Shown here piece after piece: positions 57,803-64,000 of a stretch of 64,000 nucleotides of DNA. The stretch is taken from NCBI RefSeq assembly GCF_028401415.2, contig NZ_CP171821.2, positions 2,790,001 through 2,854,000 on the forward strand, read 5' to 3'. The stretch comes from Glaciecola sp028401415 (lineage in GTDB: Bacteria; Pseudomonadota; Gammaproteobacteria; Enterobacterales; Alteromonadaceae). The position numbers were made by a program, and so were the translations under genes. Below the pieces are notes generated by a model. The model searched no databases, was not told the DNA's origin, and saw only the letters and a program-made list of their open reading frames with translations. Within the stretch, counting starts at the first letter, position 1; each line of letters opens with the position of its first letter.

Positions 57803-58963
57803 ATGAGAACACCCTTACCAATATCAAACAAGTGTTTAAAGACAATTTACATGCGCATTTGGCGGCTTATTACTGTCAGATGGCTTTTGATAATGTTGCC
57901 AGCGATTGCCGCGATCACCGTGCCTTACGCATACTCACAGCAAACCCTGTCAAAGTTCTTACCAACTCAAGTGGTTATTTTACAATACCATCATGTGGAT
58001 AATGAAACCCCGCCGATTACTTCCATCAAGCCAGACGTGTTTTTAGCGCATATGGAGTATCTAAAGGAGAACCATAATGTGGTTCGCTTGCGAGACGCCA
58101 TTGAGGCTATCAAGCAAAATCTACCACTGCCAGATAACGCTGTTGCCATCACCTTTGACGATGGTTATGAAAGCATTTTCAAACATGCGCATCCTATTCT
58201 AAGCGATTTTGAATTCCCCTATACCGTATTTGTGAACCCGGACAGCATCGAGCGCTTAAGCAATCAGCTAACATGGGATGAAGTGAATCAAATGAGCAAA
58301 CTTGCAGATTTTGCGAATCATACACTGCGCCATATCCATTTACTAAACAAAGCACCCGGTGAAAGCAAAGCGCAGTGGTTAAATCGTATTATGGAGAATA
58401 TCGCCCAAGCTGAAGCGGCTTTAGAGGAGAAAGTTGGCTATAGCTTAAAATGGTTAGCATATCCTTTTGGCGAGTACAATGGCGCAGTGAAAGAGCTGCT
58501 GAAGGAAGCGCAATACATTGCTTTTGCTCAGCACTCGGGGGCAGTTTCCTCCCATAGCGACTTTCTCGCCTTACCTCGCTTTCCTGCCGCCGGAATCTAT
58601 GCAAATTTAGATACCCTGAAGGTCAAATTGAAATCCATAGCGATGCCGGTAAAACACCGCGAGCAAGCTGACAAAATCCGCGAACTAGACAGCGAACTCG
58701 ACTCATTCAGTTTTTCATTAGACGATAGCTACCCTGCGATCATCGACGATATTAATGTGTCGCAATTTGCTTGCTACTTTAAAGGCGAACGCATTATTCC
58801 GTCACTACAGGGAATGAGCGTGAATATCCCCCTAAAACATCGTTTTGACACGGGACGAGTTCGCGTCAACTGTACTGCGCCAAGCAAGGCGCACAATGGC
58901 AGATTTTACTGGCACTCAGTCGCCTTTTTTACGCCAAACGAAGAGGGATTATTTGAGGACTAA
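57803..58963 (+). CDS. Polysaccharide deacetylase family protein
   Basis: Carbohydrate esterase family 4 protein of 386 residues. An N-terminal membrane or signal segment (WRLITVRWLLIMLPAIAAITVPYAYS) is followed by the NodB homology domain with AITFDDGYES (metal-binding Asp pair) and NHTLRHIHLL (His-x3-His), then AYPFGEYN and a C-terminal beta-domain (FKGERIIPSLQGMSVNIPL). It should remove acetyl groups from an N-acetylglucosamine polymer at the envelope. ATG 57803 has AGAGGC upstream; a start at 57851 (MRIWRLITV) is possible. Confidence 0.9.
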   Translation: MRTPLPISNKCLKTIYMRIWRLITVRWLLIMLPAIAAITVPYAYSQQTLSKFLPTQVVILQYHHVDNETPPITSIKPDVFLAHMEYLKENHNVVRLRDAIEAIKQNLPLPDNAVAITFDDGYESIFKHAHPILSDFEFPYTVFVNPDSIERLSNQLTWDEVNQMSKLADFANHTLRHIHLLNKAPGESKAQWLNRIMENIAQAEAALEEKVGYSLKWLAYPFGEYNGAVKELLKEAQYIAFAQHSGAVSSHSDFLALPRFPAAGIYANLDTLKVKLKSIAMPVKHREQADKIRELDSELDSFSFSLDDSYPAIIDDINVSQFACYFKGERIIPSLQGMSVNIPLKHRFDTGRVRVNCTAPSKAHNGRFYWHSVAFFTPNEEGLFED

Positions 58964-58986
58964 AGCATTTAGGGCAAACAATAATG

Positions 58987-59607
58987 CTAAGGGTTACCGA
59001 CACCCCTTTCCATTCGGATAAAAGACTGTTGAGTGGGCGCAAAATGTCGGGTATCTAAAGCGCTAAACCCATGTTTTTCATAAAAACCGACCGCCTGATG
59101 ATTTTGTACATCAACGTCAAGTACCAATACTGATTTGCTCATATTTTTTGCGCATTCGACCGCATGAGCTATCAGTTGGCCACCTATTCCTTCCCCTTGA
59201 CATTCATTGGCTACAGCAAGGTGACCAATGCAAAGCTGCGTGTCGCTTGGCGGTAAAAAAAGGCGCGCTAGCGCGTCATTAATGCTGATGATATGTTTTA
59301 GCTGCTGTGCACATAAGTGATTAGAAAGACTCGTTACAGTGGCTTGATGAAAGCTAGATGGCATTTCGTGATGCCAAAGGCTCATACAGCCTTTTACCTC
59401 TTGGTTTGAAGGTAACGTTCGCGTTTCTGCAACATAATGACGAGCACTACTATATTGCCCATCCACTTCTTTGCCCGCTAAACACAAATATTCATACGCC
59501 GCCTGACGTGAGCCAAATATATACGGGAGCAGGGGCTCTGCGGAGCTGAGTATAAGACTAGCCAGTACTTTGCTGTCACTCGCTTGGCCTTTGCGAATTG
59601 TCGTCAT
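58987..59607 (-). CDS. GNAT family N-acetyltransferase
   Basis: A 206-residue acetyltransferase with the acetyl-CoA loop in LAVANECQGEGIGGQLIAHAVECA (Q-x-x-G-x-G) and the following strand SVLVLDVDVQNHQAVGFYEKHGFSALD, typical of GNAT proteins. The N-terminus (SSAEPLLPYIFGSRQAAYEYL) is variable. The substrate is unknown. It lies 40 bp downstream of the SCO gene on the same strand and may be transcribed with it. Confidence 0.9.
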   Translation of the reverse strand: MTTIRKGQASDSKVLASLILSSAEPLLPYIFGSRQAAYEYLCLAGKEVDGQYSSARHYVAETRTLPSNQEVKGCMSLWHHEMPSSFHQATVTSLSNHLCAQQLKHIISINDALARLFLPPSDTQLCIGHLAVANECQGEGIGGQLIAHAVECAKNMSKSVLVLDVDVQNHQAVGFYEKHGFSALDTRHFAPTQQSFIRMERGVGNP

Positions 59608-59647
59608 GTTGAATCACTTAACCACGCATCTGAGTGAACGCCAATGT

Positions 59648-60328
59648 TCAGCTTATATCGGCGCTCAATAAAATAGGCATGTCGGCTAAAATTTGCTCAA
59701 CATCACTAATAGCAAGTTCGCCCGGGCTATGCTTGGGCTTAAAGCGACCGACGATATGTCCGTTTGGATTAATCACTACAATAGATGCGCTGTGATCCAC
59801 TAGATAGTTCGGGTTGTCTGTGCTTTCAGAAATGGCATACATCATACCCATGCTGCGTACAAGGGGATACAGCACTTTGTGCTCGCCTGTCGCAGCTACG
59901 AAGTTATCATTGAAGTAATTCACATATTCGTTTAGCCGCTCTACGGTATCGCGATTCGGATCTACGGATAAAAACCATACTTGCAGAGGCGTTTGCTCAA
60001 CGCTTTGTTGAAGCTGAGGATATACCTTATTTAACTCGGCCAAGGTAACAGGGCAGATATCAGGACAAAATGTGTAGCCTACGAATCCGAGCGTCCATTT
60101 ACCCTGCAAATCAGCATTGGTCATACTGGTGCCGTCATGTTTAGACAATTCAAAATCGATTAACGCCCGTGGCTGTGGATACCAGTTCAGGTGCTCGGTT
60201 TTCTCCGACAGGGCTGAGGTGTGATCTTCGTCAGCATCATTAAATCCGGGGGGTGCGATAACAAGCGCAAGGTATAACCCTAACACCAACGACAGCGCCG
60301 CGATAAGGCCTATCCACTTGTTCTGCAT
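59648..60328 (-). CDS. SCO1/SenC family copper protein for cytochrome oxidase assembly
   Basis: Thioredoxin-fold copper chaperone of 226 residues that helps build the CuA centre of cytochrome c oxidase. A membrane anchor (about 5-25, WIGLIAALSLVLGLYLALVI) is followed by the CxxxC motif with Cys88 and Cys92 (FCPDICPVTL) and His179 (YLVDHSASIVVINP), the third copper ligand. It is the last gene of the oxidase-assembly cluster on this strand, 37 bp after cyoE. Confidence 0.94.
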   Translation of the reverse strand: MQNKWIGLIAALSLVLGLYLALVIAPPGFNDADEDHTSALSEKTEHLNWYPQPRALIDFELSKHDGTSMTNADLQGKWTLGFVGYTFCPDICPVTLAELNKVYPQLQQSVEQTPLQVWFLSVDPNRDTVERLNEYVNYFNDNFVAATGEHKVLYPLVRSMGMMYAISESTDNPNYLVDHSASIVVINPNGHIVGRFKPKHSPGELAISDVEQILADMPILLSADIS

Positions 60329-60365
60329 AACACTTCTCCAAGCCGTCGATGATTACCTGACAGCA

Positions 60366-61265
60366 TTAAACCAAATAATGATCTACTAGCAATATTACAA
60401 AAAGCAGCATCAGGTGCAAAATCGAAAATTTGAAGGTATCCATTGCGGTGTTTTCTGTTGGTTTGAATTTTAACTTTAAAGCCATGTACATAAAGTACGC
60501 GTTGAGCAAACTGGAACCGAGCAAATAAAACCCGCCACTCATGCCTGTGAGAAACGGTAGCAAACACACCGCACATAGCAGCAAAGTATACAAAACCACG
60601 CAGGTTTTGGTGAACTCAACGCCGTGAGTATTCGGTAACATTGGAATTTGTGCTTTTGCGTAGTCTTTTTCTCTGTGAATGGCCAAGGCCCAGAAATGCG
60701 GTGGCGTCCATGTAAAAACGATAAGCACAAGCAGTAGGCCATAAGCATGAATGTCACCGGTTACCGCAGTCCAGCCCAGTAAGGGAGGTGCAGCACCCGC
60801 TAAACCGCCAATGACGATATTTTGTGGTGTCGCGCGTTTTAAGTACATTGTATATATAACCGCATAGCCAACAAGGCTTGCCAGCGTGAGCCAAGCAGTC
60901 AGCATATTGACAAATACAGCCAGCAGAATAAAACCAACAACGCCCAAGGTGGCTGCAAAAAATAACGCTCTCGGCACACTTACTTTGCCGCGTGCAACAG
61001 GCCGGTTGAAGGTTCTGGCCATGATGCTGTCGATTCTATGATCAACCACATGATTAATTACCGCGGCCGCAGACGAAAGTAAACCTATGCCAAGCATGCC
61101 CGCGCTTAATATTACTGGGTCAACCCAAGTCGGCGTTGCCAGACACATACCCACCAAGGCGGTTAGCAACAGCAGCATAACCACTCTGGGCTTCGTTAAT
61201 TCATAGTAATCACGCCATGTTGCGCCGCTACTAACTTTTGCTGTTACAATTGCCGGGTTTTTCAT
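60366..61265 (-). CDS. cyoE: Protoheme IX farnesyltransferase (heme O synthase)
   Basis: Polytopic membrane prenyltransferase that makes heme O from heme B, here for the cytochrome oxidase pathway (often called CtaB in this context). The 299 residues carry the start YYELTKPRVVMLLLLTALVGM, the prenyl-binding loop NHVVDHRIDSIMARTFNRPVARG and the second loop REKDYAKAQIPMLPNTHG. About nine membrane helices are expected. The next gene upstream makes heme A, giving a two-step path in one cluster. Confidence 0.96.
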   Translation of the reverse strand: MKNPAIVTAKVSSGATWRDYYELTKPRVVMLLLLTALVGMCLATPTWVDPVILSAGMLGIGLLSSAAAVINHVVDHRIDSIMARTFNRPVARGKVSVPRALFFAATLGVVGFILLAVFVNMLTAWLTLASLVGYAVIYTMYLKRATPQNIVIGGLAGAAPPLLGWTAVTGDIHAYGLLLVLIVFTWTPPHFWALAIHREKDYAKAQIPMLPNTHGVEFTKTCVVLYTLLLCAVCLLPFLTGMSGGFYLLGSSLLNAYFMYMALKLKFKPTENTAMDTFKFSILHLMLLFVILLVDHYLV

Positions 61266-61325
61266 TGGGTAGTCCCTACCTTAAATTTTTTCACTGCTTT
61301 TTTCGATCTTTAGAATTTTCTACGG

Positions 61326-62309
61326 TCAGTATTTACGATACATAGTGTAAGTCATGAGTATCATGACCAACAGTAAACACGCAGCCACTGCATTATGCAT
61401 GGTTGCCACCGTCAACGGTAAAGTATAGACCACATTACTGATGCCTAAACCTACTTGTACCGCTAATACAACCAACATTACGCCGGTCAAACGCTTCATT
61501 AAACTTGATGTCGCACGTTTGAAGATCATGAATGCAAGCCATGCTAAATATGCGACAGTGATAATTGCACCAAAGCGATGAAGCACATGCATGGTCACGC
61601 GCTCTTCGTAAGAATGAACGCCAAATTCGTAGTTCTCGGCAGCCGGGACGGAGAATGCGCCAGCAAAATCCAGTCTAGCCACCCAATCTCCCTCACAAAT
61701 GGGAAGTTGCGTGCAAGCCAACGACGCATAGTTTGCCGATGTCCATCCACCAAGCGCGATTTGCCATACCAAAATCGCGATCCCGATTGCGCCAAATTTC
61801 GCAATCTTTCTAATGTGTGGATCGCCACCGGGTATTCGGTAGGGTGTCATCCGCAAATACAATATGAACAGACATGAGAGCACACTGAAGCCTCCCAACA
61901 AATGCGCCATGACCACGACTGGCAATAAATTCAAGGTAACGGTCCACATCCCCAACATACCTTGAAACGAGACAAGCACCAGCAGCAAAATTGGCAATTT
62001 AAAAGGCGCCACTTTACCTTTTGAGCGATTCATAATTGCCGCAACTGCTGTGAGTAGAATAATGAAACCAAGAGCAGCCGCAAAATAGCGGTGGATCATT
62101 TCATTCCACGCTTTTTCTGCCTCCACAGGACGCTCAGGAAAAGCCGCATTTGCAGCTTCAATATGATGCTCTTGCTGAGGCACGAGAACATGTCCGTAAC
62201 AACCCGGCCAGTCTGGACAGCCAAGTCCAGCATCCGTTAAACGGGTGTAAGCGCCAAGCACAATGACGAATAAAGCCAAAAATATGCTTATTAACACCAT
62301 TTTCTTCAT
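61326..62309 (-). CDS. Heme A synthase (COX15/CtaA family)
   Basis: Multi-helix membrane enzyme of 327 residues that oxidises the methyl group of heme O to give heme A. It begins MKKMVLISIFLALFVIVLGAYTRLTDAGLGCPDWPGCYG, the COX15/CtaA signature with GLGCPDWPGC. Heme-ligand histidines lie in the regions around MIHRYFAAALGFI and MAHLLGGFSVL in the first half and MHVLHRFGAIITVAYL and MHNAVAACLL in the second. About eight helices are expected. Confidence 0.95.
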   Translation of the reverse strand: MKKMVLISIFLALFVIVLGAYTRLTDAGLGCPDWPGCYGHVLVPQQEHHIEAANAAFPERPVEAEKAWNEMIHRYFAAALGFIILLTAVAAIMNRSKGKVAPFKLPILLLVLVSFQGMLGMWTVTLNLLPVVVMAHLLGGFSVLSCLFILYLRMTPYRIPGGDPHIRKIAKFGAIGIAILVWQIALGGWTSANYASLACTQLPICEGDWVARLDFAGAFSVPAAENYEFGVHSYEERVTMHVLHRFGAIITVAYLAWLAFMIFKRATSSLMKRLTGVMLVVLAVQVGLGISNVVYTLPLTVATMHNAVAACLLLVMILMTYTMYRKY

Positions 62310-62378
62310 GTTCGTTGTCTTTCCTTGAATTAAGCTTGCTAGCGCTAAGCTCTTACTTTCATTCTATCAAATACATAC

Positions 62379-62960
62379 TTAACCAATTCGCGAGAGCTTC
62401 AATAGCTTTTTCATATCCAGGAGCATATCGCGACTGTCTAAAATGGCTTTTTCTCTGTTTTCGGTGAGCGGATACTTCAGAACAATGTTGTTAAGCGTAT
62501 CGGCGATAAAAATAGCATCTAGCGGCACATCTTTAAACACTTTATTTACATTTTCCGAAGGTTTTTGTAACACTTCCGTTGCACTCATCTCAACGTTGGG
62601 GGAAGCGCCTAACTCAGCGATTTTCGCAAGCGCTTTTGCATCACTTTTTTCAGTCGAGATGAACAGCGTATTCACGCGGTCTGACTCTCTTCCTATAGCC
62701 GTTCGCACTTGGCTAACGCTGTATATCGCATTTTCACATGCACTGTCGCACTGCTCAGGAACGATATAAATGAAATGCCATTTTTTCTCTGCTTCCGCAA
62801 GTATGCTTTGAGCCTCAATGATTGGTTCTAAAAGCTCACCCTGATTGGTAGACGCCTTGTTAAACCAATCGTATTCAAGTGCAAACTTCGCAAGTATCAC
62901 CGGAACGACGAAAACGATGATAAGTGCGATAAATGCAATTTTATTCTTGCTGTTTGCCAT
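62379..62960 (-). CDS. Membrane-anchored cytochrome oxidase-associated protein, function unknown
   Basis: A 193-residue protein with one N-terminal membrane helix (IAFIALIIVFVVPVILAKFAL) and a thioredoxin-like periplasmic part (KWHFIYIVPEQCDSACENAIYSVSQVR, with a CxxxC pair: QCDSAC). The CxxxC is in the same place as in SCO proteins, so a role in copper or redox handling is plausible but unproved. Its place between SURF1 and heme A synthase is common in gammaproteobacteria. It lies 69 bp upstream of the heme A synthase gene. Confidence 0.8.
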   Translation of the reverse strand: MANSKNKIAFIALIIVFVVPVILAKFALEYDWFNKASTNQGELLEPIIEAQSILAEAEKKWHFIYIVPEQCDSACENAIYSVSQVRTAIGRESDRVNTLFISTEKSDAKALAKIAELGASPNVEMSATEVLQKPSENVNKVFKDVPLDAIFIADTLNNIVLKYPLTENREKAILDSRDMLLDMKKLLKLSRIG

Positions 62961-62966
62961 GACCTG

Positions 62967-63686
62967 TCATGCCCTTTTTTTGTTGTTGATAATGGTAAGA
63001 AGAAATACGGTTAAGCCCGCGATACCCAGGCCAAACCACTGAACTGCATAGCCTAAATGACGTTCAGGTGGCAGTACAACCACTTGCCAATCTCTGACAA
63101 AGTGTCCGCTTTTGTCTGGCTGTAAGCGAAGCGTAAACGGCAGAACATCTTTCCCTAAATGCTTTTCCATTTCAGCGAAATCAATTTGCTGCATTCGCAC
63201 AGGAAACCGGCCGTAGTTAAAATTGGTTTCTTTAATGAGCATATTATCAGACGGAATGTACACATTGCCTATATGCTGATTTGCCGTTGGGATAATAACT
63301 TTCGGCAGTTGACGGCGCTCTGGAGTGCCGGGCACCCATCCAAGATTGACTAATAAGACGCCGTAGTTAGTTTGCACCGGAACGAGCACTTCATATCCAG
63401 CAACGGCATTGTTTAACTTGTTGTCAATGAAAAAAGTCTGATTGCCTAGTTCTGCCGTAAGCATCAATGGAAAGTCCACATAATCCTCAGGGGAATCGAT
63501 AATCTCATCAATTGATAATGCAGACGCATCTTGACGAGATTCAATCTGTGCTAATCGGGCTTCTTTTTGCGCTTTACGATCTAATTGCCAAAAGCCTAAA
63601 AGAAACATAATGACAATGCAGATGATTGCCACTAAGGTAAAAAACAGTCTTAGCTTGTTTGTACTGCGCAACAACATGCTGGCCAT
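62967..63686 (-). CDS. SURF1 family cytochrome oxidase assembly protein
   Basis: Assembly factor for cytochrome c oxidase, thought to help place heme A in subunit I. In 239 residues there are two membrane helices, one near each end (LRLFFTLVAIICIVIMFLLGFWQLDRK and YAVQWFGLGIAGLTVFLLTII), and the SURF1 segments YEVLVPVQTNYGVLLVNLGWVPG and PERHLGYAVQWFGLG between. It is the first gene in this stretch of the assembly cluster and is divergent from the DUF2909 gene, 21 bp away. Confidence 0.95.
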   Translation of the reverse strand: MASMLLRSTNKLRLFFTLVAIICIVIMFLLGFWQLDRKAQKEARLAQIESRQDASALSIDEIIDSPEDYVDFPLMLTAELGNQTFFIDNKLNNAVAGYEVLVPVQTNYGVLLVNLGWVPGTPERRQLPKVIIPTANQHIGNVYIPSDNMLIKETNFNYGRFPVRMQQIDFAEMEKHLGKDVLPFTLRLQPDKSGHFVRDWQVVVLPPERHLGYAVQWFGLGIAGLTVFLLTIINNKKRA

Positions 63687-63707
63687 TCACCTTAAGGAGT
63701 TTATTCT

Positions 63708-63917
63708 ATGTTAGCAGTCAAAATCATCATCGGTGGCTTGCTGCTGTTCATGATTGTTAATTTGTTTTTTGCTATGAAAGTGATGTTAAAAAATGATCAA
63801 AGTGTACCTATGAGTCGCTTCATTGGCAGACGCGTACTCGCATCAGCAGTCATCGTCATTTTAATGTTGCTAGCGATAGCAACGGGGCTTATTACTCCGA
63901 ATCCTCGACCGTACTAA
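63708..63917 (+). CDS. DUF2909 family twin-transmembrane protein
   Basis: A 69-residue membrane protein with two helices (IIIGGLLLFMIVNLFFAMKVM and VLASAVIVILMLLAIATGLI) joined by a short loop ending in GRR. This matches the DUF2909 family encoded beside cytochrome c oxidase genes. The function is unknown; a small accessory subunit of the oxidase is a reasonable guess. CCTTAAGGAG is a strong ribosome binding site. Confidence 0.88.
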   Translation: MLAVKIIIGGLLLFMIVNLFFAMKVMLKNDQSVPMSRFIGRRVLASAVIVILMLLAIATGLITPNPRPY

Positions 63918-64000
63918 ACAAGCGCAAGATAAGGCTTGCATTACACATGCAAACCTATCGAAGTGTCACTATTACCATTTATTTACCGCTGATGTTACTT

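Noticed and set aside
63918..64000. Start of a further gene at the right edge
   Set aside because: Only 83 bases remain; an ATG near 63950 opens a frame but there is no ribosome binding site or family signal.

Overview
The window reads as a chromosomal segment of a marine gammaproteobacterium of the order Alteromonadales (Alteromonas/Glaciecola-like). This rests on gene order (accBC-prmA-dusB-fis-purHD, ompR-envZ-hslO-hslR-gsp operon, nudE-cysQ, yheSTU/slyX/fkpA, bioH-comF-nfuA, cytochrome oxidase assembly genes) and on protein similarity to these families as I know them; no database was searched. No rRNA, tRNA, prophage, CRISPR array or complete insertion sequence is visible. Coding density is high and most genes are housekeeping.

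Layout. 1-5011: end of accB, accC, a 134-bp MITE-like palindrome, two small genes, a secreted S10 peptidase and prmA. 5012-7276: an A+T-rich accessory patch holding two unrecognised overlapping genes between prmA and dusB, bounded by a 10-bp direct repeat. 7277-12750: dusB-fis, purH-purD and a phosphoribulokinase-like kinase. 12784-15010: ompR-envZ with a palindromic operator candidate. 15035-19160: a secreted S9 peptidase, then a sulfotransferase overlapping a GT61 glycosyltransferase. 19180-20539: hslO and hslR. 20599-32700: a complete type II secretion operon gspC to gspN. 32687-36120: yjjX, yrfG, nudE, cysQ and a YceI protein. 36171-36977: an 807-bp segment with 25-bp terminal inverted repeats carrying a ParD/ParE-like module whose toxin is frameshifted. 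37044-43295: yheU, yheT, a TIGR02444 protein, yheS, yheV, a second toxin-antitoxin pair (FitA/FitB-like, toxin broken by a stop codon), slyX and a WD40 lipoprotein. 43329-48398: fkpA behind a sigma-E-like promoter, a small membrane protein, greB, tex, an SprA-like protein and a flagellar-hook-like protein. 48946-50835: a large secreted protein with two copies of an unnamed domain and a GlyGly-CTERM tail. 51032-58963: bioH, comF, a large M14 peptidase, nfuA behind an IscR-like palindrome, a MATE exporter and a polysaccharide deacetylase. 58987-63917: a GNAT acetyltransferase, then the heme A / cytochrome c oxidase assembly cluster (SCO, cyoE, COX15, an accessory protein, SURF1) and a DUF2909 protein.

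The genes suggest an aerobic heterotroph that exports enzymes: three secreted peptidases (S10, S9, M14), a full type II secretion system and a GlyGly-CTERM protein of the kind exported through that system. The strongest leads for something undescribed are the two-gene module at 5242-6973, the inverted-repeat-bounded toxin-antitoxin element at 36171-36977, and the duplicated domain in the GlyGly-CTERM protein. Both toxin-antitoxin loci show the same decay pattern: intact antitoxin, broken toxin.
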